Below are positions 22,553-35,289 of a DNA stretch of 64,000 nt, piece by piece. A program made the translations under genes and the position numbers. Below the pieces are notes generated by a model that did no database searches, was not told where the DNA came from, and saw only the letters and a list, made by a program, of their open reading frames with translations. The DNA comes from Dicyema japonicum (taxonomy: Eukaryota > Dicyemida > Rhombozoa > Dicyemidae): positions 527,990-591,989 of the forward strand of contig RDEW01000025.1 of the NCBI GenBank assembly GCA_011109175.1. Direction: 5' to 3'. How positions within the stretch are numbered: position 1 is the stretch's first letter; the number at the start of each line of letters is the position of its first letter.

Positions 22553-22800
22553 GCCACGTGGTGCTATGAGAGTAATTGGTTAAAAATTTATCTACCTTCC
22601 CTCTGATGGAGTCATTGGATCCACCTTACTTAGAAGACGCCGAATGCCTGGCTGGCATCCAAAAGGATCTAATTATTCATTCCACCGGGAGACAATTTCG
22701 TTTCCTGGCAACGAGTTCTCTAATTGACCTCAGCTTCCCGGACAAGTCTTCTGAATCACTGTTCTTGGGTGGAGGTTCTTCTAGAATGCGTCAGGATCAA
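22553..22800 (-). repeat. Dispersed repeat S, copy (with open frame)
   Basis: It begins GCCACGTGGTGCTATGAG and continues through TGATGGAGTCATTGGATCCA and GCCTGGCTGGCATCCAAAAG. The same series occurs at 25425-25660 about 80 percent alike, and in diverged form reversed at 43960. A 143-codon plus-strand frame (22576-23007) lies mostly within and beyond the repeat; because the repeat part recurs without an open frame, I do not call it a gene. Confidence 0.6.
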
Positions 22801-23009
22801 GGAATTATTGTTTGCCTTTATCCCTGGTCTATGGAACAATTTTACTTATTTAATGTCGTCCGAATGTACGGTAATCTCGCTCCACCAAAATTACAGGTAG
22901 AGTTCCCTGATGTCATCCATAGTCATCAAAATGTATATTTAAAATCGTTTAATCATCAAGGAGGGGTAGGAGATCTTCATCATGATAAGGGGAACTTTGG
23001 AAATTGAAA

Positions 23010-23830
23010 TCATTTTGGGAAGAATGAGATTTTTTGGGCATAAAAAGTCCATCATGGCTGACAAGAAATGTCAATTTCCAAAGTGACCGTAGATTGTCAG
23101 GAAATGACTCTTGGAGTCGTCAGGGCAAGCAGAGAGAAATGTCCACTATATAGCAGTTCTTTGGACCCTTTAAGGAGTGATCTAGTGGGAGGGGAAGGTC
23201 AAATGACAACAGTTTTGTCTATGAGGGTTGGTGTGATGGCGTAATGCCAAGATTATCGGCCTAATAATGTTCTACATTTATCGAGGAAATGTGAAGTGAC
23301 TCCTGATTTGGAGAATCTGACTTCCAATACAGGTGAGACGGAGGAGTGTATAAGTTTACTAGAGCAAACAGGACTTCATGATGTTGACTTTTGGACCTTG
23401 AGCAGCTACAATTGATACTCCAGTTATTTCAGTGACTTCAGCATGCAAAAGTTTCTTTACATGTTGAGAAATATCCACATATTTGACTACATCCCGCACC
23501 AGATTAAGAAAACCGGCACCTTGTCTCTTTGCTGGGTCAGCATTGAGTTATAGCCGGGAAATCATGGAGCATAATTAAAACAGAGCAACGCCGATCTTGT
23601 ATTTTCCTGAATGGTCCTCACTTCAAAATCTCCCCTTTAAACCGCTTACTCTTCTTTTGTCGACTGGTGTGCTATGCACGGAGTTAACAAGACCTGAAAA
23701 AACACGGCGATTTTCAAGAGAGCCATAATACACATAACTCCGCATAGGGAAAACCTGAGTTTACTATAAAAATTAACAAAATTCATTATAAATTTATTTA
23801 AACAAATTAATTTAGATTATAAAAATTTTC
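23010..23830. other. No gene recognised
   Basis: No long frame and no exon series on either strand; no repeat end recognised. It separates the S repeat from the 3' end of POLR3K. Confidence 0.5.
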
Positions 23831-23837
23831 AATAAAG

Positions 23838-24155
23838 TCAATCTTCCCTCCAAGTATAATCACATTTTCTACATTTATAAAAAGTAGTCATTGGCTCATC
23901 AGCAGATCTTAGTTGGATATCCTGGTAAAAAGCCTCATCATGACCACATTTTTGGCAAACTGCGGACGTAACGAGTCCTGTATAAGTATCCTTAGAAACG
24001 ATTCCAATAGTTTGTTTTCTTTGGCGAGAAAACCTGAACAAATGCCGGCCAGAGCACATTTTTTCAAACATACAGGTATAGCACTGCATTCTAAGCGAGT
24101 TTCCATCTGATATAGTACAAAGTAAATTATGACAACGTGGACAGAAAAGATACAT
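23838..24155 (-). CDS. polr3k: RNA polymerase III subunit RPC10/RPC11 (POLR3K)
   Basis: The small TFIIS-like subunit of Pol III, needed for RNA cleavage and termination in the nucleus. The 105-residue frame has no intron and matches the human length (108). The N-terminal zinc ribbon reads MYLFCPRCHNLL and CYTC. The C-terminal ribbon has CQKCGH, the QLRSADEPMTTFYKC block with the catalytic Asp-Glu pair in its acidic hairpin, and a final CxxC followed by WRED. The start lies 66 bp from the start of PQBP1 on the other strand, so the two genes probably share one promoter region. Confidence 0.97.
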   Translation of the reverse strand: MYLFCPRCHNLLCTISDGNSLRMQCYTCMFEKMCSGRHLFRFSRQRKQTIGIVSKDTYTGLVTSAVCQKCGHDEAFYQDIQLRSADEPMTTFYKCRKCDYTWRED

Positions 24156-24221
24156 AAATAATAAAAACGTGAATTAAAAAAATAAATTTAAATTTAAAAT
24201 AAATATTTATTACTTTTTTGT

Positions 24222-25172
24222 ATGCCATTGACTCCTGAGTTATTATCGAGACTTCACAAGCGCGGAATTGTTTCTAAAAATGAAAATGAATGTATTTGCC
24301 TAAAATAAGACAATTTTAGTCGAGAGTCTCAAAGTGGTTGACTCTAAGGAGGAAGTCTACGCTGAAGATCACGATAACCAACCCAGTGCCAAGCGTGCAT
24401 CGTCTGCGAGAGATTTTCGACTGCTTGTTCATAAAGTTCACTATAAGAAATATTATAGGTTGTAAACTGTCCCCTGAAGTCTAATGAATACCACGTGTGT
24501 GTCGATAAATGTGAGACCAACTATGGCCTAATGACTTTTATTGAAAATCCACGGGAATCCTCCAAACGCTTAAAAATACTTAAAAAATATCCTCTAACTA
24601 AACATTGGAAAGAAGTGGGAGATCCTTTGACGTATTACAAGTAATTATGGTAGAGGGAGATTTTACTATTGGAACTTTGTCACAGGAAAGGTCTCTTGGT
24701 TACCTCCAGATCACCCAAAGGCCCGTATTTCATCTCCCAGAGGAAAAACTACTCGTTTAGTCTTTGATGATTTTCAGCCTCTTTCTAATAAACGTAATGA
24801 CCCCCAAGAACAAATTACCCGTGTTTGACCCAGAAAACGCTTATGAAGAGAAGAGAGTGAATTTTAAAACACACTGAATCCTTCAAAAAGCTCTGGATAT
24901 TTAAATAATGATGCACATTGATCCAATGGACCCGGCTGCCTACTCGGAGGTAGAAAGGTTTTTGTATATTCTATTTTCAAGAGGTACATGGAGTAGTGGA
25001 CTTAATTAAGATGGGCCCAAAAACGGGGGTAGATCATACAGTGACAGGCCCGCTGTTTCAACAGAGACCTTATCCTAATCCTGGATCAATTCTGAAAGCG
25101 CGAACAGAGAATCGGCAACTTAAAAGTAAAAAAATGATTTCTTGTATCTGCTTATTTTTTCGTGTCATGTGA
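24222..25172 (+). CDS. pqbp1: PQBP1 (polyglutamine-binding protein 1), WW domain, splicing factor
   Basis: PQBP1 binds Pol II and spliceosomal partners such as U5-15kD. The start MPLTPELLSRLHKRGIV matches the family N-terminus. The WW domain reads KHWKEVGDPLTGRFYYWN then VSWLPPDHP. The C-terminal tail has the signatures IDPMDPAAYSEV, RGTWSSGL and GPLFQQRPYPNPGSILKA. Introns of about 28, 23, 22 and 30 nt can be placed. Between WW and WWs's first half lies an insert with Cys and His residues (YHVCVDKCE), seen in invertebrate members. Two frame problems remain: one between about 24770 and 24900, and one at 25000-25011, where RGTWSSGL and the following GPKTGVDHT are in different frames with no room for an intron. 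The stop position is tentative. Confidence 0.92.
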
Positions 25173-25192
25173 GTGTTCTTTTCGGCGTACGA

Positions 25193-25396
25193 TTAGCTTT
25201 GCAAGACCTGTGTCCACCTCCTCGTGCGAGGAACGAACGGATGTATGTAGAGATTTAAAGACTCCATCCTTTTCCTACTGGGTCTCTCTCCTACGACCCC
25301 GGAAGTCTCTATCTCAATAGGAGTTAAATGGCAGTTATCGCTGAGTGATCCGTACTTTAGGATTTTGCCGCTGAGTGATCCGGGCTTTACCCTCAA
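25193..25396 (-). mobile_element. Family 1 retrotransposon C-terminal fragment
   Basis: The minus strand reads LTPIEIETSGVVGE, equivalent to FVPLAMETSG in the 11.3 kb copy and VATESSGAVGP at 59280. A short 3'-end scrap just after PQBP1. Confidence 0.6.
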
Positions 25397-25424
25397 TTAG
25401 TTCTTTGCGATTTTGTCAGAGTGG

Positions 25425-25700
25425 TGCCATCTGGCTACTTGATTAAGATTTCCCTAACTTCCCTCTGGTGGTGTCATTGAATCCACCTTACTCAGGAGAC
25501 GCTTTATTGCCTGGCCGGCATTCAGATGAATTTATTCATTCCACAAGGAAACTTTTTTCCTCACAAATGACGAGTTCTTGCATCGACCTCAACTTCCAGG
25601 ACAATGTCCTCTTGATCACTGTACTTGAATGAAGGTTCTGATGGAATGTGTCACGTTCACGGTATTAGTTAGTTTGGTTTTACCCTTGGTTTTTGGAATA
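25425..25700 (-). repeat. Dispersed repeat S, copy
   Basis: Direct counterpart of 22553-22800 at about 80 percent: CCTCTGGTGGTGTCATTG, TGAATCCACCTTACTCAGGA, TGCCTGGCCGGCATTC. It ends ATTAGTTAGTTTGGTTTTAC, also present at 61890. Confidence 0.6.
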
Positions 25701-27100
25701 ATTAAATTTAATTCATTGCTTAGTACATGTACTATAAATAGATCAAAAATTGGATAAATAACATTTTTGTGAGTCACCAACTGAAGTATCTTGATCGTCC
25801 TGACTGATAAAACAACTCGTCTGCTTACTAAAACTCAAAATTGCAAACAAAGAACATAATTAGTCTATCCAATTTATTTATCTGTTATTTACCCTGCTTC
25901 CTTCAAATTAAGGATACTGGTGGTTAGCAGGAAAGTAATAGCCAAAAAGGGACGTTTTCAGAAAACAATCTGTGGGGAAATTAAATGTGGACCAGGATAA
26001 AATAATATATGCCTTATTCTTTAGCCCCCAAGAAGGCAGGAGGCCATGGGGACAAAACAGAATGCCCAATTTCATTCATTTAGTCTCAAAATCCTTAGTA
26101 TCAACGAGTTTTAGCGGCGTCTACTCAGGCCGTATGGTGACCACCGTTTCCATCAATGTTAGGTGGGAGACGCTGCAAAAGCTTTTGGATTTTGATAATA
26201 TTAGTAGAAACCTAGGCTTAGCTTCTATTTTTAGAAAAAAACTGGAAACCACGATTTTTTATCGGAGGGTTGATATGATCCTTTGGAGTGAAACAGAGAC
26301 AAGTCCTTCCAGTGTATTATTAGCCCTTCTTCAATGCATCTGGACTCCTTAATCCGTAAGAAGGAACGTGCTCGTGCGACTACGGCTATCCAGTTATACG
26401 GTGGATACGGGCTTGTGTGAGCTCGAGAAAGGAGCATCGGGCCAAGTTGAGGTCTCTGTTAGAGCGTTCCGGGATCATGTGAGTAGTTATTTTGGTTTTA
26501 ATCTGGTCTTTGAATTTTTTTCATTTCACATAAATCGTCAATCCATCTCTTCCATCCACCTCTTTGTTACCATCGACAGAATAGATAGGGAGGCAATCTT
26601 CGAAAAGATTTCTGTAGTCAGGACAGTAATTAATAAAATATGGAAAGGAATGAAAGGATGAAGTCGATATCAGAAATCCATCATTGTCGAGGAGTCATAC
26701 TAAACTCATATGTCCTATAACAAATGATGAAAAAGTATTTCGGGAGAAACCGGGCAGTAGTTTCTACAAAATAGAAGAAATTCCTTTTATTTTCAAAACT
26801 GGAAAGTATAGGGTGTAGCCCAATAAATCTAATTCCTGATGATGGATTTATTAAATATTGTGAAGAAGATTAAGAATGGTTACCAAATAAAGAAGTTAAA
26901 CCGCGATCAAGGAATGCAAAGCAAACCTACATCCAAAAAATCTCTTTTTTTCTACTCTAATGTAGGGGCTCCAATAATGTGGAATACGAATGGACGTAAA
27001 GGTTAGTAAGGATACGTCGCAAATTCAAAATTGTACTTGTCTTAGAATACTCAGTTATAAACATTAAAAAACCAAATTTGATTTAAGAAAATACAAAATA
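25701..27100. other. Unassigned open frames, no gene supported
   Basis: Plus-strand frames at 25972-26352 (126 codons) and 26368-26661 (97 codons) have no recognised motifs, and no short-intron exon series links them. They may be decayed retroelement sequence. Confidence 0.35.
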
Positions 27101-27103
27101 TCA

Positions 27104-30100
27104 TTAAATGACAGCAAAAAGTCGCATTTTCTTTCTGGAACAACTTTCTTGTACATTTTCAATAATTTTAATAGTGGAGATCTGTTCCCCATCAGAGGTT
27201 GTATTACAGTCGTAAACTCTGTACAAATGATAAGCCGATCCCATCATTATAGCTGTCTTCATTTCATTAAATGATATTGGCATAAAGTCCTTATCAGAAA
27301 AAATAGTTGATTTAACTTCAATATATGTTTTTTCTCCCCCAGACTTTTCAACAATAAAGTCATATGGCAGTCCTGATTCATTTATTTGGTTTAACCACTG
27401 AACACTTATCATATCATCCTCTGCTGTCTTTACTTTCTTCATTAAATAGTTGAACACAAACAACTCTCCACGATAACCAATGTCTAAATTATTTTGTTTG
27501 GGTATAGCATCAGGAATAACGTCCGGTAACTTGTCAGAAAGATCACTGTCCTCCTTGTTTACAAAAATCTTGGCCCTCTTAGATTCTCTTTGGTTCGGAT
27601 TACTTTGGTGCTTCCTCTTCTCATTCCTTACCTCATGCCAAGTGCTAAATTCAACACGTCTGTATTAACATAATAAATACTCATTATTCCGTCGAATTAA
27701 ACTATCCATGAAGATTGATAAATCATTCCTGAGTTCGTCATCATCAGTCAAGTGTGATGAAAGAACTCTGTTAAACTCACTGAGCAGCTCCACACAGTCA
27801 GTCCTTTGGTAGAAATGCTCAATGTGATTTATAGCATCAGATGAATTCATTTGACAATATATTGTGTTGGCTTCTGTTGACACACCAACCAATTCGGGTA
27901 TAACCACAGATTCGTCAAATCTCTCCGTTTTGAATGTATATCTTACAGAAAAACTGTCAACCTAGAGTAAACATTAAAACTACAGCTTTGAGACGAAGAT
28001 TGCGAACCTTTGCTCCACAGTCTTCCATTTTATACTTTTCATTCTTCAACCATCCACTCATATACTGTCTAATAAGAGGCAATAATCTATTCGTGTACAC
28101 ATAGAGAGACTCAAATTCAAAAACTGGTCCTTCCACATCAACAATCTCAGAAGAGACACATTGATTATATAAAGGAACTCCCAATTGTACTAAAATATCC
28201 CTTACTTCTACAAATCAGATAACGTCATACTCTTATTATCATATATTATACTATCAACCACCCTTAGATTACTAAATATGCCATAATCTCTACCAATAAC
28301 AACATCATCAAGCTAAAAGTGACTACCACATACAAACCTTACACAAACACGCATTAACAGGTATAAATGATAAATGCATCAGTTCCTTTCTAAGGAATTG
28401 CCAGGACATCCCCTCATTGGTCACTGCACTGTCTAAAGCACATAGCACTGAACACAAATCATTGAGGTCAGGCTTACTAGCACTAGCAATACGCTCTATA
28501 ATGGATAAACACTCCTTAACAGTCAAATACTCCTCAACTTTCATTAGTTTGAACAACTCCAACAACTACAGTCAATAAATAATAAAACCTCAGGATAAAC
28601 TGATTTCAACGAAACTCCACTCCTCAGTAAATAACGAGACAATATTCGTGCATTTTCGTGCCAAATTGCTTCACTTCCATACAAAAACAGACCATTTACA
28701 AGATTATTCTCATTATCCATTGATATTGGCACAAATATATACGGTTTATCTTCCACACAACGCTTTAGTTCGTCAGGGGAACATTTGGACAGTAATATCT
28801 AAAATAAAATAGAAATAAACTTATAAATCCTATCCATAGACGATACTGAAAGCATCATAGTCTTTGGAATCCTGAGATTATCCCTTATGGACCATTTATT
28901 CAATAACGAGAACAAACATGAGACAGAGAAGCAGTGAGAAATGCCAATAAAGTCCATAAACTGTTTGTTTAATTGAATATTATCGAATTCACAGTCCAAA
29001 TAGGGAACATTATTAGCAAACATATCTTCAACTTCCTTAGAACGCACAAACACTTCATTTGGTATCAACAGCATTAAATCCTCACATTCCCCCTCATCAG
29101 GAGAGAGTGGTATTCTTACACTAGGAATCCAACTATTATTCTTCAAAGTAAGCCCAAGGGAACTTAATTTACTTCCAGAGAACATCTAAAATAAGGGTAA
29201 TACTACATATTTGGAGTAATGAGTTGACCAATATTGATTTAAATGCTGTAATAGCTGTTTTAATCTCCCTCTATTTTCAGCGGAATCAGTGATAATGGAA
29301 TGTATTTCAAGACTTTCATAGTCTTCACATTCATCTGATTTAGGTATTCTTTCAATACAAAACCCATTAGAAATGCCCAAGTTATTCAAAAATTCAAAAA
29401 AAGAGATCAAATTTGAATTTACAATAGGCTTAGAGAAATATAATGAATGCAGTAATTTTAATTCCTTGAAGCAGTCAACCTGTGCCACCGATATTCCCTC
29501 CAAATTAATCAAATGGACAGTTTTCCTGTAATCCCCATAAACTAAATAGCTGTCCTCTGTCAAGATAGGAAGTTTCGACAAATCAACTTCAGATGGGGAT
29601 TTCCTCCATAAAATAAAAAATAATATAGCAGATGAAACAAAGAATTGTCGTTTCTCTTCAGGGACCACACCAACGTGAGCAAGTGAGGTATAACATAGCT
29701 ATTCATGAGTCCTTTCAAAGAGACAGATTCAATCCCCACCAACTTAATTAGTCCACGTGCTTGTGATTCTATGACCGGATCCGTGTCATCAAACAGACTT
29801 GGATGGATAAAGTTAATATTATCGACAATGTAAGACAAATCATCAAATATTTCGTCAATTTCATTAAACCCGTCATTATAAAACACATTATTAGACTCAA
29901 GTGATGTCAATCTTCCATTATTAAGAGGATAAATACACAAATGTCTCATATAATTAATTATATGATCTGTAATAAATCCAACAGATGACACGTGATGATA
30001 TAAACAGGACAACAGAGCACAAATATTTGGGTAGATTATCTAAGTTAGAAGTAATAATACCAATAATCATATCCCTTGTCCACTTGATCATATATTTGCA

Positions 30101-33100
30101 CACGTGGGCTGCCAAATCCACTGAGAACCGTTTAACTCCCAATTCAATTAGAATGTCTCTGTTAACTTTTGTGGGTAAAATTAGGATCAACGATACACAG
30201 ATTAAGTAAGTCATGCCAAAATGAATATGAAAAAGCAGAAGCCAATCTCAAATCATCAAATACAAGACATTCCCCAGGTTTTTTAGGTTATCATCTTTAA
30301 TCACGCGAATTATAGGCATTTCTTTAACTAAGCGAGCAAGAGAGGCCAGAAATGGATGGAAAAAGGCTGAAACTTCTGTCTTCTTTGGATAAAACTGTAG
30401 AAAGTGCATAATATAATCATCATTGTCAAAATAATTCTAAAATATAATGAAAAGTCAACCTTAAAGCAGTATAACCCATCTTTCATAAATAAATCAGAAT
30501 AATGAGACATTAGTGATAGATTCCAATGAGAATCACATAAAATATCCTCTCTAGAGGAAGACAAATCAAAATCCCCATGGAGGGCAAATCTTAATCCATA
30601 ACTCCGAATGGGGAGAAAAGCATAAACAGACTGAAATGTAGCTTTCCCTCCCAATGGAAAAGCCAATTTAATAGTGGTTACCTGACCCAACACTTGGACT
30701 TGTTTGCTGACACTCAACCAATTAACAGACTCTCCCTTTCCAGTAATACTCACCAAATTTCCCGATATATTATTTCTTACAAAAACAGTTGAATGTTCAG
30801 TCTAAGAATAAACAAATAATGATACTCCAAGCTTGATTACTATTTTGTGTAATTTATTAAGAAATAAAAGCACATTGCCATCAACTCTCCCCAATTTTGT
30901 TATTATTGAACCAACTGGGAGAGAAATTGGTAGAACAATGGTAGTATTATAGCCAATAGGGTTATATCCTTCATCTAAACTACATAAAATATATTAACCA
31001 ATGAATGACGGCACAATATAACCAATCGGCTGAGAAGTTGACGAAAATTCAATATGCAGGTTATTTGAGTGAATTTGAGGTCTATCAGATACTTTGAAGA
31101 CTGATTTAAACCCAATTCCCTTTCGTCCTAAACATGATTGAGTAATATCACCTATTAGTGACTGCTTTTTACTACAAGCAACATCACAAATGCTGTAAAG
31201 GTCATCAACCGTAAAACCAAGTTCATTATTGGAAATTTCAACCTTATAAAATAAAAATTTATACAAATGTAACAGAATTGCATGTTTTCACATTAAACTC
31301 AAGGGTAGGACAGTCTAATTGGTGAGAATAATAATTATCATCAGCGTTTTGAATTAATTCGTACACAAAATGAATGTCCTTTGAATACAAGTCCTAGGTA
31401 ATAATTGATGAAGATAACCTGTGAGAGTTGTCGAATTGTACGTGATAATCGTCCATGTTGTACTTGGATAATATTTGCAGTCATTCCATCTAATGAAAAT
31501 ACTCCAATTCCAAATTGTTCTCTCCTTAAAGTATCAACTACATTCCTCCACTCATCAATTGTAAGATCACGTTGGGGATTCACTTCTATTGGTACAAATT
31601 TTAAAATCTACCAGTTATCAACAAATCCGAAGATACTGGTAAATGTTCCCAATGCTTATAGTCTTTACAATTTTTAGATTGCTTTGAATGTTACTAACAG
31701 TATTGATAGACAATGTTGGATTATTATACGGAATCTCTACTTCTTCAATGTAAGAGTTAATAGAATATTCAAGTTTGTATAATTGAGCTATTCTAATAAG
31801 TCTCTGGTGTGTTTTGAAAGTAAGTGAAGTGTGAGATAATAAATCGTTGAATGTATTAAATTCAATAAAGTGTTTCAGAATAACCTATTGAGTCATTAAT
31901 AAGTAATACAGTGTATCCAACTGTGGCACAACTACGCCATGGAAGGAGATCAATACATGAAATCACAAACTGGGAGATGACATTCAAAGATTTATTAGAG
32001 AACTTGAGTCTGATGGATGAAGCAATCGCATTCAAGTCAGATTTAGATACCAAACAAGCCATAATATTAGCACAAAACAGTCTAGCATCCAAATTCTCAA
32101 TGGATGCTTCCAAGTCATTACAATTTTTGGGGACTTTAATTAAAATATTGGGGGATGTCTCAATAAATAAATAATCAACTTCTAAAAATAAATATTGATA
32201 GAATAACCATGAAAACACACAAAGTCCTTAAAATTTCCAAGAGAGTATTTAAAAACAACATCCCATGAACTAAACTCAATAATGTTATCCATATAAGGAC
32301 AATCTTGTATTCTTTCTAAGGCAGAATCCACCAATTCGTGGATATTCATAGGTCCTTCCAAACTCAGTAAAGACAAACTGGCATTGTCGATAAGAGCAGT
32401 CTCATAAATGACAGTCCCAAGATTAATTTTATTATTCCTTAGAGTATTTATAAATTCTTCAGTCTCTTCCCCAATTTGTCCCCTCAAACACAATTGGTCT
32501 ACCATAGCGTTTGAACAAAGTGGCTAAATAATATTTAATCATTACCTCGTCAGAAAAGTGACTTTTTTGGGAGATAAGACTAGCAATACTCTCAGTAAAA
32601 GCACGTGGGATGTTATGAACCTTAAATTCCTTTTTATTCGGGAAATTCTAAATTAATAAAAGGAAATACCATTGTGGGAAGAACATGCTCGTATAAGAAA
32701 TGAAGAAACGAGCCATAACCGAAACTATCAAATAATTCAATAGAATATTCTTCTTTCAATGCCCTTTCCGTGTGACAAATACTGTATAATAGAGTAGAAA
32801 AGTCCTTTGTATTAATCTCCCTTAATATTCTCTCCATCAGTTGTTCTTAATATAAAACATCACAGTAGAACCTTTAGAACACACTGGTTTACTATTTTGA
32901 CTGATAATCGCTGATACAATTTTTCCTGAATTTTCTTCAATTTCATTTCTACACACACAAACAGCATATTGGACGATTAATTGGAGTATTTCATTAGACT
33001 TCACTATTCTGTTGAATTTATTAATGCACTCTCTAGCAGTAATAAACTATTAATAAATACTAATTCAACCATATTTTTAGTTCGTTGTTGTGTGGGGTGT

Positions 33101-33740
33101 TCAATTACCGATAAAACTAATTTCCTGACTTTTTCAAAAATATCAGACGCTACTACGTTGCAGGGCTGAGTTACGTACCACATTCTCAACTTATCAACTA
33201 CGTTTTGATTAAAAAAGCTCTCTTCCAACTGCACAATGGATGTCTTAAGAAAACGACAGGTAATTCTAAGGAATGTGAGCGGAATATCATCATTTTTTCT
33301 ACTTCGAAAAACAGTGACAATGGTTGGGTAATTAGAGATCCTCAAACCAAGTTCGTATATATTTTGAACTCCTGTCTTTCTCCCCACAAAGTCGAGAAAA
33401 TCATACAAAGTGAGTTTCCCAAACTTTCCTTTGACAATAAACTCCTCTAAATATTCTAATACTTGTTTTGTCGTTAATGCATAAATATTTGGTTGATTTA
33501 TCTTAGTTTTAATTATAAAACTACATGGAAAAGCTCTATTATTGTCGGGAAGGACGTAGCTGGCCCAATCTGGTGTTGGGAAAAGTCTTGTACGTTAGTT
33601 AGATTATTATAGTCAATTATAAGTTCATGAAGAGTACACACAGCACGTGTATGAACATATGAACGAATAAATGCATCAAAATGCTTGAATTTTTGTTCTG
33701 GTGTTACTGATTGCTGGTGGCCTTGAGATTGATAAATCAT
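27104..33740 (-). CDS. NO VEIN-like protein (HSP90-type ATPase plus C-terminal DUF3883)
   Basis: The largest gene in the window, about 6.6 kb with many short introns; the first is about 23 nt (near 33490-33515). The start at 33740 is MIYQSQGHQQSVTPEQK. The ATPase module (about 31400-31000) has the Bergerat-fold boxes LIQNADDN, NNELGF and GRKGIGFKSVFKVSD, followed by IHSNNLHIEFSS. The Asn before the Glu in NNELGF is the NO VEIN form, not the sacsin form. The last exon has GYRGELFVFNYL, GLPYDFIV and TYIEVKST, the DUF3883 pattern that resembles an endonuclease-like fold. The stop is at 27104. Family members occur in plants, fungi and scattered animals; NO VEIN of Arabidopsis is nuclear and acts in cell fate. 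The role in this animal is unknown. I did not resolve every exon join. Confidence 0.85.
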
Positions 33741-33899
33741 GGATCGCTAATGCACTTAAACAAAACGTGATTTAAATTTTTGGTCTTTATTTTTTAAATT
33801 TAATTTGTAAATTTATAAATGTTGTTTATTATTTGTAAAAATAAACATTTAATTTATAGTGTTATGAAGTTAATTGGCATAAAATGGCAAATTAATCTG

Positions 33900-34500
33900 C
33901 GACATTTTGAATATGTTTTGGTGAAAAAGCACCTGTTGCTTTTTTGAAATGATCTTTGGAATCGTAATTATTTTCTTCATCGTTTTCACCCACTTTTTAA
34001 CATGAGGATTGCTTCCGAGTCGTCTACATGAGGGGGAGACCATTCAAGCGATACTTTTCTTTTAATGGTCCTAGTTGAGACAAATTCAGGATCATTGCGT
34101 CATCGTAATTTTTTTTGAAACGGAATAGGAATTTTCTTTAGCGTCTGTCTGCTTTTTAAACGTTCTGTGATTTCTTATTTCTGCTAGGTCGTTGCAGAAA
34201 TGCCAGGATTTGTAAGTCATTGAGGGGTTGTAGATTTCGCATACATAAATGATCTTGCATTGGATGATTATATACGGTCACATGTGTGCGCAGGATACGC
34301 CGGTAATCTTTTGTAAGCCTACGTTTTGAATCTTTTAAAGATTCCGTAGATTTGAGTAAGAGACATAGCTAGCGTAGTTCAGAGTAATTCTGATTAATTG
34401 TTTGAATATAGGTTTTAGGGTGTTTTTTCGTACAAATTTGTTTTTTCCTCGTGTGCTTCATATGTCTGTTTCTCATCCGAGATTTTACTAAATCTTCAAG
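33900..34500 (-). mobile_element. Jockey/CR1-like retrotransposon C-terminal fragment
   Basis: The minus strand reads LNYASYVSYSNLRNL then KIQNVGLQKITGVSC (about 34290-34420), the Tyr-Ala and Gln-Asn blocks after the RT palm in this class. Stops interrupt it. Confidence 0.55.
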
Positions 34501-34699
34501 ATCTCCCTTCGAAAAGGCTTTCTTATAAGCCCGAACTGTGTGGGAGGGAATTTGATTATTTCTTTCTAAAGACCAATTTTCTCAGAGGTTCTGAGAATTA
34601 CTTCACATTTTTTTGAACTCATCAAATACCTCAACCAGTACCGCCTGGCTTGCATTCGATCGGCATGCATGAAGGATAGTGGTTGATGGTTTGATTCCT

Positions 34700-35275
34700 A
34701 ACCAATTCCTAGCGTCGGGACTTTACTCGACAATAAGAGCATTCTAATGACATTTCATATTTACTTTTTCTGGATTTCTGTGAGGCTCAATTGTGTCGAT
34801 GTGAGAAAATGATTGATCGAAAAGGAATCCAACCTCTCTCCTCAAGAAGAGGTCTTGAAGATTTTCTATACATTAACCTTAAATGATGTTATTAATCGTT
34901 TGGGTTCTTTCCATCATCAAACTGTTGGACTTGTTCCAGAAGATAGGAGAAGATCAGACGGGATGACGATCTTCCCATTTGTGTCAATGTCTCTTCTTCA
35001 ACAAATATGATTTCTAATTGAACTCATACTGTCCTGCTGCTGACTCTGCCGAACGGATGAACTGGATAAATATTCTTCGCTTGGAGACCAATTCAGTTTC
35101 GTCCCAATTGCATTTGAGATATAGGGTGTGACCGACCTGTCACCAAAGGTGTTCTCCGAAAGATTGTAAGCGAAATCTTTTTCAAAGCTGAGAGACCTCG
35201 AAGCGGCGTTGGAACGGGTCTCGGAATTGCTATTGTTCGTGGCAATGCTTACTGTCTCTTGGCAGCTGGTGTCTG
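34700..35275 (+). mobile_element. Family 1 retrotransposon C-terminal fragment
   Basis: The plus strand reads LNDVINRLGSFHHQTVG, then GLVPEDRRRSDGMTIFPF (Pro to Ser in the PD motif), then after a frameshift FVPIAF, and finally GLGIAIVRGNAYCLLAAGV with a stop. This is the complete 3' domain order of family 1, broken by frameshifts. Confidence 0.7.
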
Positions 35276-35289
35276 ATTTGTTTTATGTA

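Noticed and set aside
22576-23007. 143-codon open frame as a gene
   Set aside because: Its first half is repeat S, whose other copies are not open; no known motif and no exon series.
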